Positions 50,072-58,684 of a stretch of DNA of 64,000 nucleotides are shown here, one piece after another. The notes below the pieces were generated by a model. It did not search any database, was not told the DNA's origin, and saw only the letters and a list, made by a program, of their open reading frames with translations. The stretch is from CAWIUB01 sp963839175 (lineage in GTDB: Bacteria > Actinomycetota > Actinomycetes > Mycobacteriales > Jatrophihabitantaceae), in the NCBI GenBank assembly GCA_963839175.1, contig CAWIUB010000033.1:62001-126000 (forward strand). Direction: 5' to 3'. Position numbers and translations under genes: made by a program. Position 1 is the stretch's first letter; each line of letters begins with the position of its first letter.

Positions 50072-51931
50072 TCACTGTCGCGCGGGCGCGCTGGCCGTCG
50101 TGAGGTCGAGATGACGGTCCAGCGTGATCGCTGCGTCGATCAGAGCGAGATGGGTGAAGGCCTGGGGGAAGTTGCCGATCTGCTCGCCGGTAACTGCGAT
50201 CTCCTCCGAGTAGAGCCCGAGGTGGTTAGCGTAGGTCAGCATCTTCTCGAAGATGATGCGCGCTTTGCGGACCTGGCCGGCGCGCGCCAGTGAGTCGACG
50301 TAGCCGAACGTGCACAGCGAGAACGTCCCTTCCGAGCCGCGTAGGCCATCGGGTGAAGCTGCGGGGTCGTAGCGGTACATCAGGCTGTCGGTGACGAGCT
50401 CGCCGTCCATGGCCTGCAGGGTCGAGACCCACCTCGGGTCGGCGGCGGTGATGAAACCGACGCTGGACATCCGCAGCAGTGATGAGTCCAGCACGTCTGT
50501 CTTGTAGTGCTGCACGAAGGCGTTGCGGGTTGGGTTCCATCCGCGGTGCATGATCTGGTTGTAGATGGCGTCTCGTTCCCGGCGCCAACTGTCCAGCGGC
50601 GCCGGTCGCGCGTGGCTCGTCGCCAGGCGGATGCCACGGTCTAGCGCGACCCAGCTCATCAGGCGGCCGTAAGTGAAGTCCTGTCGCCCGCCTCGAGTCT
50701 CCCAGATGCCTTCCTCGGGCTGGTCCCAGTTCTCAGTGAGCCAGTTCAGCAGGTCGCAGATCCTCAGCCACCCCTCGTGGCCGGCCTGGAGCCCGCGCTG
50801 ATCGCCGAAGTAGATGCTATCCATCGCCTCCCCATAGATGTCGAGCTGCAGCTGGCCCGCCGCTCCGTTTCCGATGCGCACCGGGCTTGATCCCCGGTAG
50901 CCCTCCCAGTGCTCGAGGACCTCCTCGGTCAGGTCGCTGGAGCCGTCGACGCGATACATGATGTTGAGCGGGGCGCCGCCCTTCCCGTCGGCCTGCTCAT
51001 GTACCCGGTCGCGCAGCCAGCCCCCAAAGGCCGCCGCCTCCTCCCGGAAGCCCATTCCAAGCAGGGCGAATACGGAGAAGGAGGCGTCGCGGACCCACGT
51101 GTAGCGGTAGTCCCAATTCCGCTCACCGCCGATCTGCTCGGGCAGTGCGGCGGTCGGCGCCGCCACCAGCCCGCCGCTAGGCGCGTACGTCATAAGCTTC
51201 AACGTGATGGCGGAGCGGTTAAGCGCCTCGCGCCAGCGTCCGGAGTACGTCGACTGCGCGAGCCAAGACGACCAGAAGTCCACCGTCTCGTCGAAGAGTC
51301 GCTGGGCCTCCGCGACGCGGTATTCCCGTACCGGACCCGCAGTGTTGGTCTCCGCCACCAGGCCACGCATTTGACCCGCCTTCAGCGTGACCTCGGCGTG
51401 CAAATCGCCGCGGGCGTCCACACGCGTCTGGGCGAGCCGCTCATCATCCGGCTCGCGGACCAGGCTGACCGTCATCGAGGTGCGGCTGCCCTCGAAGACA
51501 GCGCCGTCCTTCGTCACGTGGGTCTCGTGGGACTCGCGCCCATAGTCGAACCGCGGTGCGATATCCAGCGCGAAAGTCATCTGACCTCGCACACACCTCA
51601 CCAGGCGGACGATCCGGTGACTACTCGTCTCGGCCCCGCCACTCGTGACCGGCATGAAATCGACGACCTCCCCGACACCCGCCTCGGTCATGAACCGGGT
51701 GACCAGGATCGCCGTATCCGGAACATAGAGCTGCTTGCTGGTGAAAACATCCACGGTCGGACGCGCCCGGAAATGCCCACCACGACCATGGTCCAGCAGT
51801 GCCCCGAAGACGCTGGGCGAGTCAAATCGGGGCGCGCAGAACCAGTCAATGGACCCGTCGGTAGCAACCAGTGCCGCCGTCTGGAGGTCTCCGATCAGGC
51901 CGTGATCGGCGATGAGCGGGTAGTCATGCAT
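50072..51931 (-). CDS. Glycoside hydrolase family 15 (glucoamylase/trehalase type)
   Basis: 619 residues from ATG 51931 with AAAAGGA upstream. N-terminal beta-sandwich beginning YPLIADHGLIGDLQTAALVATDGSIDWFCAPRFDSPSVF, then an (alpha/alpha)6 barrel with GGERNWDYRYTWVRDASFSVFALL, the acid candidate in EEGIWETRGG and the base candidate in GLYSEEI. Cytosolic (no signal). Family members hydrolyse alpha-glucans or trehalose, releasing glucose; mycobacterial trehalase belongs here. Last gene of the leftward group. The 282 bp beyond it hold only a GC-rich hairpin (GGCGCCGCC...GGCGGCGGGCGCC, about 50028-50054) that may terminate it. Confidence 0.8.
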   Translation of the reverse strand: MHDYPLIADHGLIGDLQTAALVATDGSIDWFCAPRFDSPSVFGALLDHGRGGHFRARPTVDVFTSKQLYVPDTAILVTRFMTEAGVGEVVDFMPVTSGGAETSSHRIVRLVRCVRGQMTFALDIAPRFDYGRESHETHVTKDGAVFEGSRTSMTVSLVREPDDERLAQTRVDARGDLHAEVTLKAGQMRGLVAETNTAGPVREYRVAEAQRLFDETVDFWSSWLAQSTYSGRWREALNRSAITLKLMTYAPSGGLVAAPTAALPEQIGGERNWDYRYTWVRDASFSVFALLGMGFREEAAAFGGWLRDRVHEQADGKGGAPLNIMYRVDGSSDLTEEVLEHWEGYRGSSPVRIGNGAAGQLQLDIYGEAMDSIYFGDQRGLQAGHEGWLRICDLLNWLTENWDQPEEGIWETRGGRQDFTYGRLMSWVALDRGIRLATSHARPAPLDSWRRERDAIYNQIMHRGWNPTRNAFVQHYKTDVLDSSLLRMSSVGFITAADPRWVSTLQAMDGELVTDSLMYRYDPAASPDGLRGSEGTFSLCTFGYVDSLARAGQVRKARIIFEKMLTYANHLGLYSEEIAVTGEQIGNFPQAFTHLALIDAAITLDRHLDLTTASAPARQ

Positions 51932-52067
51932 TGGGCTCAGGTCCTTTTCTTCTCGGCGATTGGGGCGGACGGTTGTCTCGGCTGTTGCGCGTCCAGTGAA
52001 GCTGCTGAGCCCGACGCGCGTTACTGCGGGTGCGGCTCGCCTGCGCGGGCCACCTGCGCAAATCAGG

Positions 52068-52268
52068 TCAGCCGAACCGGTCTCCAAACCGGCCTCGCAC
52101 ACCTCCTCCACGGTCGTCTTGTCGGTCGTCTCGCCGGTCTCCGCGGTCGTCTTGACGATCTCCGCGGTCGTCCCGGCGGTCTCTGCGCCGGTGCATCCCG
52201 TGGGCCACGACCACAACGCCGCCTACCGCGGCCACGGTCCGGCGCCTGCGTCGGTTTCCGAATGGCAT
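52068..52268 (-). CDS. Arg/Asp-repeat mini-protein A (66 aa)
   Basis: Starts MPFGNRRRRR, then a short hydrophobic helix TVAAVGGVVVVAHGM. A run of DRR/DDR units (RRRDRRDDRGDRQDDRGDRR) continues to a Gly/Arg/Phe-rich end RGRFGDRFG. The ATG follows the DUF2252 stop as TGACATG, so it is coupled. Probably a membrane-tethered, salt-bridge-rich tail. A paralogue (53846-54025) has the same plan and the same TGACATG junction. Function unknown. Confidence 0.55.
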   Translation of the reverse strand: MPFGNRRRRRTVAAVGGVVVVAHGMHRRRDRRDDRGDRQDDRGDRRDDRQDDRGGGVRGRFGDRFG

Positions 52269-52269
52269 G

Positions 52270-53742
52270 TCAGGCTCCTTCGTCGGCGTCGGCGTCGGCC
52301 TCGATCCGACCGCTATCGACGGCCATCCGGAGCGCCGCGTGATCACGATCGTTTTGATCGGCGTAGGTGGCGGCGAAGTCGGCGATGGCCTGGTCGAAGG
52401 TGTCGTGGCGGCCCAGGTAGGAGGCGATGGCGACGCGGTCGCCGGACCTGGCGTGCGCTCGAGCAAGGGTCCAGCCGCATATGCGTGCGTAGATGGTCAT
52501 GCCCGTAGGGGTCGATCCCTCGACCTCCGCTGACCCCTTCCAGTCACGCAACTGCCGCAGGTAGTAGTCGCGGTCTACGCCGTCCAAGCCATTGGTGCGC
52601 TGCCAACCGAGGAAGATGTCGCTGGCAGCCTGCAGCAGCCACTGGCCGGATACGACGCGCTGCCCGTGGTTGGTGTACTCGCTGACTCCGAGGTACTGCT
52701 CGAGCACGGAGGACTGGGCTTCCTTGGCCTGCAGGAACAGCGGATCTCCGGAGTTCAGGCCTTCAAAGAGCAGGATCCAGGCGCGGGTGCCGACGCTGCC
52801 GACACCGACCACCTTGCGGGCCATGTGCACGAGCCGGTACTCGTCGAACAGGTGCTGGCGGTCGGCGGCCAGGCTGTCGCGATAGGCGCGGAGCAGTTCC
52901 TGCATCTGGTCGTAGAAGGAGGTGACGTCCTGGTCGGGGAACAGGTCCTCTACTGGCACGATCAGCGGCGGGTCGGAAACGATGGTGACCTTTCCGTCTT
53001 GGACCTGGGTGAGCTTGTCGAACGCCTGCATACTGTCACGGCTGCGGGCCTTGGTCAGCATCCCTTCCACGCGACGCAGTTGCTTGGCCGACAAGGTCGC
53101 CCGCAGCTCGGCCAGGAGTTGGTCAGCATCCAGACGCGCATACCAGACCTCCAGGTTGGGCCGGCCCGCGAACCCCCGCATCGTCTCCCGGTAGCACCGG
53201 CCCGCGGTGAGCACGATCCCTCGGCGCTCCTTGGTCCGGAAGGACTGGCTACGCGCCGCAATCTCCAGGCTCGCGGCAAGTCGCTTGACGTCCCACTCAA
53301 ACGGGCCGGGCAAGGTCTCGTCGAAGTCGTTCAGATCGAACAACAGATGCCGATCAGGGGAGGCGTAGAACCCGAAGTTGCTCAGGTGCGCGTCCCCGCA
53401 GAGCTGGACCCGCAGCCCGGAGTGCGTAGTGGTCGCCAGGTCCGCAGCCATCACCAGAGCCGCCCCACGGTACAACGCGAACGGCGAGGCGACCATCCGG
53501 CCGTACCGCACCGGCAGGAGCTCGGGGACACGGGAGGCCGCCTGCCGCTGCAGCAGCTCGACCGGGTCGGCGCGTAGCGAGGTCGGGTCAAACACTGCGT
53601 GGTCGGCCAGCGGCACCTTGGCTCGGGCCTGCTTGCCACGGGCACGCCGCTCCTCGATCGACCCCGGCTGCGCGACAGTGGCCGCCAGTCGGCGGGCCGG
53701 GCGACGGCCCTCGACGCTGCTGATGCTGCCCTTGCCGGCCAT
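52270..53742 (-). CDS. DUF2252 protein
   Basis: 490 residues, full length. Characteristic VRYGRMVASPFALYRGAALVMAADL (about 78-102) and LCGDAHLSNFGFYASPDRHLLFDLNDFDETLPGPFEWDVKRLAAS (about 113-157), which resembles the HxDxxxxN...D catalytic pattern of aminoglycoside-phosphotransferase-like kinases. Activity is not established for the family. It lies in the leftward stress-type group: DUF6325, mini-protein B, DUF2252, mini-protein A, GH15. Confidence 0.85.
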   Translation of the reverse strand: MAGKGSISSVEGRRPARRLAATVAQPGSIEERRARGKQARAKVPLADHAVFDPTSLRADPVELLQRQAASRVPELLPVRYGRMVASPFALYRGAALVMAADLATTTHSGLRVQLCGDAHLSNFGFYASPDRHLLFDLNDFDETLPGPFEWDVKRLAASLEIAARSQSFRTKERRGIVLTAGRCYRETMRGFAGRPNLEVWYARLDADQLLAELRATLSAKQLRRVEGMLTKARSRDSMQAFDKLTQVQDGKVTIVSDPPLIVPVEDLFPDQDVTSFYDQMQELLRAYRDSLAADRQHLFDEYRLVHMARKVVGVGSVGTRAWILLFEGLNSGDPLFLQAKEAQSSVLEQYLGVSEYTNHGQRVVSGQWLLQAASDIFLGWQRTNGLDGVDRDYYLRQLRDWKGSAEVEGSTPTGMTIYARICGWTLARAHARSGDRVAIASYLGRHDTFDQAIADFAATYADQNDRDHAALRMAVDSGRIEADADADEGA

Positions 53743-53845
53743 GCCAAACCACCCCTTCGCGCGGATCGACTTGCTGAGTGGCGCCGCGCCTCGGGTTCGA
53801 GGAGCCGCCCCGGTTCCTCATTCGCCCCGGACTCCCGGCCCGAAC

Positions 53846-54025
53846 TCAGCGGCGATCGCGCCTGTCGTCTCGGCGGTCACCTCGGTCGTCGCGGCGGTCA
53901 TCGCGGCGGTCGTGACGTCGGCCGACACCGTGGGCGACGACCGCCGTTGTGCCCACGACGGCGGCGGTACGAGCGACCGGGGCGCCGATGACGCCGCGGC
54001 GCGCAGCGCGGGCGGGTCGAAGCAT
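53846..54025 (-). CDS. Arg/Asp-repeat mini-protein B (59 aa)
   Basis: MLRPARAARRGVIGAPVA, then the hydrophobic TAAVVGTTAVVAHGVG and the charged RRHDRRDDRRDDRGDRRDDR, ending in RDRR and a stop. Same layout as mini-protein A, with the shared core VVAHG followed by R-x-DRRDDR. Its ATG follows the DUF6325 stop as TGACATG, the same junction as A. AGGACC upstream. Too short and biased for family assignment; the duplication supports that it is real. Confidence 0.5.
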   Translation of the reverse strand: MLRPARAARRGVIGAPVARTAAVVGTTAVVAHGVGRRHDRRDDRRDDRGDRRDDRRDRR

Positions 54026-54026
54026 G

Positions 54027-54491
54027 TCAGGTCCTTTCCTCGGCAGCCATTTCGGCCTCGATCGATGCGGCGATCGCCTGGATCGGAATCCGGCCGGTTG
54101 CGATCAGCTGGCCCCCTGATCGGCGTGCAGCGCTGGCGAACGGCGCTGCCCAGGTGTTCTCCCAGACCAAAACGCCGGCCACACTGCCGGGCTCCATCGC
54201 CGCGGCCAGGTGTTCGACATCGTCGGCGGCCAGGATCTCGGACACATGGGTCTCCAGCGCCCTGATCTCGTCCGCGGCCTCGGTCTCGTCGATCTCGTAC
54301 GCGTCGACGGACCCGTCGGCCGCCTTCTGTAGGATCAGCAGGTCCAGCACGCGGATCGTTCCCGCGTTCGATAGGCGGAGCAGCTCGGCCGCCATCTCGC
54401 CGTCGAAGTTCTGAGCTCCGGGTGGAAACTCCACCACTAGGTAGTCGACAGGACCGAGTTCGTCGATCTCTGTCTTCTCTGTGCTGCCCAT
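54027..54491 (-). CDS. DUF6325-like small cytosolic protein
   Basis: 154 residues. GPVDYLVVEFPPGAQNFDGEMAAELLRLSNAGTIRVLDLLILQKAADGSV (about 11-60), then DVEHLAAAMEPGSVAGVLVWENTWAAPFASAARRSGGQLIATGRIP. This is the pattern of the DUF1269/DUF6325 proteins common near other stress genes in actinobacteria. Acidic. Start ATG 54491. First gene of the leftward group, 108 bp downstream of the LuxR stop. Confidence 0.7.
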   Translation of the reverse strand: MGSTEKTEIDELGPVDYLVVEFPPGAQNFDGEMAAELLRLSNAGTIRVLDLLILQKAADGSVDAYEIDETEAADEIRALETHVSEILAADDVEHLAAAMEPGSVAGVLVWENTWAAPFASAARRSGGQLIATGRIPIQAIAASIEAEMAAEERT

Positions 54492-54598
54492 TGATGGTCT
54501 CCTCGATTCGGCTGGACCGAGCGTAGAAGTGCCCACCGCCCGCACACATCACCCGCAGCGGGTACCAATTTGGAGGAGCCGAGATCCCGGACTGGGAG

Positions 54599-57334
54599 TT
54601 ATGGGATGAGCCCGAGCTCACGTCCCCGCCGGACTGCTTCGCGCCGGCTGGGCACGCCCAGCTTGCGGTACATGTGCTTCAGGTGCGCCTTGACGGTGTT
54701 CTGGGAGACGTAGAACTCCGCTGCAATCTCGGCGTTGCTCTTCATCGTCGGGAGTTCGGCGAGGATGGCAAGTTCGCGCTCGGTGAGCTGCTCGATCAGG
54801 GGCTCAGGCTCCCGTACGGTCGGGTCCGGTCGGCTCGACCGCGCCAGGATGCGGCGGACGAACTCGTCGGCATAGGCCGCACCTGTCAGCAACCGCTGGA
54901 GCAGAACCATGGTGCGATCAGACCCGGTGACGAGGAACGGCCGCACGAGCCGCTCGGCCCGCGCAAGCTCCACCGCCGCTTGGATGGCTTCGATGGCCTC
55001 GCGCGGATGCCCGTGTTGATCGGCAACCAAGGCGAGCACCAGCCACGCCTCCACGCCTGCGAGTAGGTCGACCAGGTCGTCGGAGTCAGGGGGCCGTGGC
55101 ACCCGGCTGGCAGCTTTCTGCGCGGCCGCGAGATCGCCGCGCGCGATCGCGATGCGAGCTCGGCCGGACCAGGACGTCGCTGACCTCCGGCTCGCTCTTA
55201 ACCCGTCCTCCTCCTCCGCCCGGGGAGCCGCCAGGTCTCCGGTGAGTACGGCGAAATCGGTCTGCGCACGGAGAAGGATGTCGGCGAGCGCAGGTGCCCG
55301 CGGCCGTTCGTGCTCGGAGGCACACGCCTTCGTCAGCGCCGCGGCCGCTGCCCGCGGACGGTTCCGCGACACCGCGATCGAGCTCTGGGTGAGCTGCAGG
55401 GCGATGGTGGGCCACCACTCGACCCCGCCGACGTCGGCCGCGAGACCGGCAGCCATAGCGCGGTCGGCGGTCTCGGCGTCTGCCCGCAACAGGCTGCTGG
55501 TCGCGAGGGCGACGTACGCCGGGCGGAGTTGCAGCAACGATGTCCACCCCAGTGCTGACGCGTCCTCGATCACGTCTCGCGCCCGTGCCTCGGCCTGGTC
55601 CAGGCTGCCGGCCAGCAGGTCGCACCACGCCAGGTACGCTCGGGCGCCGATTACGGTCAGGGCGACGTCCCCCGGCTGGGGGTCCTTCACCGTCGCGAGG
55701 AAGACGTCTCGCGCCGCTGGGGTGTCGCCGCTCCACAGCAGGCCGACGGCACGCTGAGTGACGGAAATCGTGCGAAGGCCCACCGTCGCGTGCCCGGGGG
55801 ACGCGTCGGCCAAGTGCGTCAGCGCAGCCTTCGCGGAGGCGATCACGGCCTGGCTATCCCCATCGACCCGCGCTGCTACGCACGCAAGATTCTCCAGCAG
55901 CGCCGCGCCCATGGGGGGCAGGTCATCCGCGCCTGCCCCGTGGTGACGGGCCTGCTCGACGTGGACGCCGATGGCATCTAGGTGACCAGAGACGAGCTCC
56001 ACGCCCGCGGCGCACAGCTCGAGTGCGGCCGTGGACGGGAGCGTCTCGAAAGGGATGGCCTGAAGCGCGGTGCGCACGGCGAAGCGCTGCGCACCCACCA
56101 GGGAGGCCGACGATTCGAAGAAGACCTGCGTCGTCAGAGCCCAATCTTCGGCCGCGGCGGCATGGCTCAAGGCGCTGACTGGATCACCGTGGCTGACCAG
56201 CCATCCGGCGGCCGCCCGATGCGCAGCTCGGTAGCCCTCCGGGTCGTCGCGGCGCAGCGTGTGCAGCAGAAGATCCCGCAGCAGCGGGTGGTACCGGAAG
56301 GAGGTTCGCTCCGCGTCGACGGCGACGACGAACTGGTTTGTGCGTTCGAGCTTCTCCAGACGGGCGAGTCCGTTCCCGCCCGAGACGACGGCATCGGCCA
56401 GGTCGCCGCTGAGCCGCTCCGCGACGCTGGTGCGCATCAGAAAGTCCTGCATGCTGACGTCGTGCCGCTCGAGGATCTCGGCCACGAGGTACTCCGCCAC
56501 GGATCTTTCGGTGCCGGCGAAGTCCGCCAGACCTCTGTCTGCCCCCGAACGTGACAGGTGGAGTGTCGCGAGGCGCACGCCAGCGGGCCAGCCCTCGGTC
56601 CGGTTCAGGACGTGCTCCACCTGAGCCGGCAGCAAATCGAGAGACTCCGCGCCGCGGGCCAGGCCAATCACCGCGGCGCCGTCGAAGGCGAGTTCGGCGG
56701 CCCTGACCTCGGCCAGGTTGCCGCCGAGCCGCAACCGGTGCAGTGGAAGCGCCGGGTCATGCCGGGTCAGCAGCATGAGCCGCACCGGCGTTTCGTGGCT
56801 CACCAGGTCGCCCAGGGCCGTCAGGATGTCCGCGTGCTCGATCAGGTGGAAGTCCTCCAGCACGATCAGCGACGGCTTCGGAAGGCTTCCCAGACCGCGG
56901 AACAGGGTCAGCAGTACCTCCTCGCTGACGCCGGCCGAGGCCGAGACCATCGACAGTGGGTGGCCGTCCGGGACGACGCCGGCCGTCGCTAACGCGTACA
57001 GGACGGCATCCCAGAAAGCCGCTGGACTGTCATCGGCCGCCTCCAGGGTGAGCCAGGCCGTGGCTTGCCCCGCACGCGTCCGCCTCTCTCGGACCCAACG
57101 CGCCACCGCGGTGGTCTTGCCCCAGCCGGGGCCAGCAGAGACGATCGTGAGCCGGTGCGTGGCGGCCGCATCGAGAAGACCATCGAGCCCGGGCCGGTCC
57201 ACCTCCACAGCGAGCGCGGGCGGGACGGTGATACGCCCCGCCAGTGACCAAGACCGAAGCGGCCGTCCCGAGGAATCCACCAAGCTCGGCCCCGGTGACG
57301 GTCCTGACCGGGACGAAGTAGCGGCGCTCGGCAC
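54599..57334 (-). CDS. MalT-type LuxR transcriptional regulator (STAND ATPase)
   Basis: 911 residues. Walker A SAGPGWGKTTAVARWV (about 66-81), Walker B-like SLIVLEDFHLI (about 153-163), TPR-like helices through the middle, and a C-terminal LuxR HTH: LTERELAILAELPTMKSNAEIAAEFYVSQNTVKAHLKHMYRKLGV. Such regulators bind an effector and ATP, oligomerise and activate transcription; E. coli MalT senses maltotriose. It is upstream of and co-directional with the DUF6325-GH15 group, so it may control it, perhaps in response to a sugar (inference). Divergent from the gene at 57435. Confidence 0.85.
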   Translation of the reverse strand: MPSAATSSRSGPSPGPSLVDSSGRPLRSWSLAGRITVPPALAVEVDRPGLDGLLDAAATHRLTIVSAGPGWGKTTAVARWVRERRTRAGQATAWLTLEAADDSPAAFWDAVLYALATAGVVPDGHPLSMVSASAGVSEEVLLTLFRGLGSLPKPSLIVLEDFHLIEHADILTALGDLVSHETPVRLMLLTRHDPALPLHRLRLGGNLAEVRAAELAFDGAAVIGLARGAESLDLLPAQVEHVLNRTEGWPAGVRLATLHLSRSGADRGLADFAGTERSVAEYLVAEILERHDVSMQDFLMRTSVAERLSGDLADAVVSGGNGLARLEKLERTNQFVVAVDAERTSFRYHPLLRDLLLHTLRRDDPEGYRAAHRAAAGWLVSHGDPVSALSHAAAAEDWALTTQVFFESSASLVGAQRFAVRTALQAIPFETLPSTAALELCAAGVELVSGHLDAIGVHVEQARHHGAGADDLPPMGAALLENLACVAARVDGDSQAVIASAKAALTHLADASPGHATVGLRTISVTQRAVGLLWSGDTPAARDVFLATVKDPQPGDVALTVIGARAYLAWCDLLAGSLDQAEARARDVIEDASALGWTSLLQLRPAYVALATSSLLRADAETADRAMAAGLAADVGGVEWWPTIALQLTQSSIAVSRNRPRAAAAALTKACASEHERPRAPALADILLRAQTDFAVLTGDLAAPRAEEEDGLRASRRSATSWSGRARIAIARGDLAAAQKAASRVPRPPDSDDLVDLLAGVEAWLVLALVADQHGHPREAIEAIQAAVELARAERLVRPFLVTGSDRTMVLLQRLLTGAAYADEFVRRILARSSRPDPTVREPEPLIEQLTERELAILAELPTMKSNAEIAAEFYVSQNTVKAHLKHMYRKLGVPSRREAVRRGRELGLIP

Positions 57335-57434
57335 GCCCGGATCCTAGTCCGGCGGGGACTACCCACTGTGGGTGATCCGCTCCGCCCCGGCGACCGGCAA
57401 GCTGACTGCAAACGGCTGGGATCCAGAGGTGGAC

Positions 57435-57926
57435 GTGACCGCGCAGCGTATCGACATCCGTGGACGACTGCCGGCTGGGGCCGCCGACGCGGTCGTGAAA
57501 CTGGATGCCGGGATCCGGTTGCGGACCGTGCTGGGCGGTTCGCTGCGCGATCAGGCGGCGCTGCACGGCCTGTTGCGTCGCCTGGAGGATCTCGGGATCG
57601 ACCTGGTCGAGTTGCGCCAGAGACCGGACGAGATGGCTCGAAGGCGCGACGAGAAGGGGCGACGCCATGGGACGGGCTCCGCGGCACTCGACGTCGAAAT
57701 CATCGTCGAGGGACCGGTCGGCGACCTGGCTCTCTCCTCCCTGGCCGAGGCAGACGTGACCGCAGTACGAACCACCATGGAACTGGCCGACGCGACGACC
57801 CTGGGACTACTGCTGGTCCGCCTCGTCGATGCAGGCGCAGAGATACAGCAGGTCTCCGACCCGGCAGGGTGGGACGGCGTTGACGCACCGACCGGAGCCG
57901 CAGACGCGGACAGCCCGGCCGAGTGA
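57435..57926 (+). CDS. Unknown acidic two-part protein
   Basis: About 163 residues. GTG 57435 has AGAGG five bases upstream; GTG 57372 would add 21 unconserved residues. The N-terminal half reads AQRIDIRGRLPAGAADAVVKLDAGIRLRTVLGGSLRDQAALHGLLRRLEDLGIDLVELRQ, a small strand-helix module seen in many actinobacterial stress-region proteins. The second half (EIIVEGPVGDLALSSLAEADVTAVRTTMELADATTLGLLLVRLVDAGAEIQQV) looks like a weaker second copy of the same module. Function unknown. Confidence 0.5.
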   Translation: MTAQRIDIRGRLPAGAADAVVKLDAGIRLRTVLGGSLRDQAALHGLLRRLEDLGIDLVELRQRPDEMARRRDEKGRRHGTGSAALDVEIIVEGPVGDLALSSLAEADVTAVRTTMELADATTLGLLLVRLVDAGAEIQQVSDPAGWDGVDAPTGAADADSPAE

Positions 57927-57945
57927 AGGGCATACGGAGACCAAG

Positions 57946-58268
57946 ATGAAGAAGTGGTGGCCGCTGGTCGCGTTGGCGACAGCCCCGTGGACGCCTCGGG
58001 CCGAGGCGAGGCCGTCAGGCTCCAATACACCGGGCAGCAACTCGGCTCATCGCTCGCCGTCGCCCTGATCGGCGCCATCGTCCTCGCCGGACCCACCGGC
58101 GCGTTCGTCTCCAAGATCCAGTCCGACCCGCGCATCAGCACCGAGATCTCGACGCAAGTCGGCGTGGCCGCCCAATCCGGCCTGGACTTCGTCAACTCCG
58201 ACCAGATCGCAGCCGCCGCACAACAAGCCGGCCTCGATCAAGCCACCACGACAGCTCTCGTCGACGAC
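57946..58268 (+). pseudogene. Truncated small gene fused to MFS transporter C-terminal relic
   Basis: ATG 57946 with GGAG upstream begins MKKWWPLVALAT, the start of a family of short membrane-anchored proteins. The homology stops near 57980. In a different frame, from about 57982, the sequence reads DASGRGEAVRLQYTGQQLGSSLAVALIGAIVLAG, continues through SDPRISTEISTQVGVAAQSG and ends at TTTALVDD. This is the late periplasmic part of a DHA2 exporter, without its last helix. A deletion or insertion joined the two. Confidence 0.5.
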
Positions 58269-58684
58269 CCCAGCCAGGATCGCTGGCAGGCCACGCCAGT
58301 AGCTGGCATCCGATCTCAGTGGTTGGCTTCGTTCATGAACCTTCCACGCAACATCCCTGGGGCAGGCTTGAGTCTCGAGTTCCCGATATCGCTGGGTGTG
58401 TATGACGGGGCCAGCCACACCCGTTCGCCGGCCGGAGTTGGTGCGTCGAATGCGATCAACTAATGACCAGACACCATTGGTTCGCGGAGGGTCGTGAAGC
58501 TGGCCTGGGGCTGCTGCTGGGCGGTCGGATCCGTCGAGCTTGCGGGCGGCTTTGTCTCACGGCGTTGATCAGGATGGCAGCCAGCTCGGCTTTTTCGCGG
58601 GTCTGCGACAGCAGGTAGGGCGACGACGGTCGGGTCATTTCGGGCCGATGGTGGCTCTGCCGGGCTGGCGGGTATTTTTGTGGT

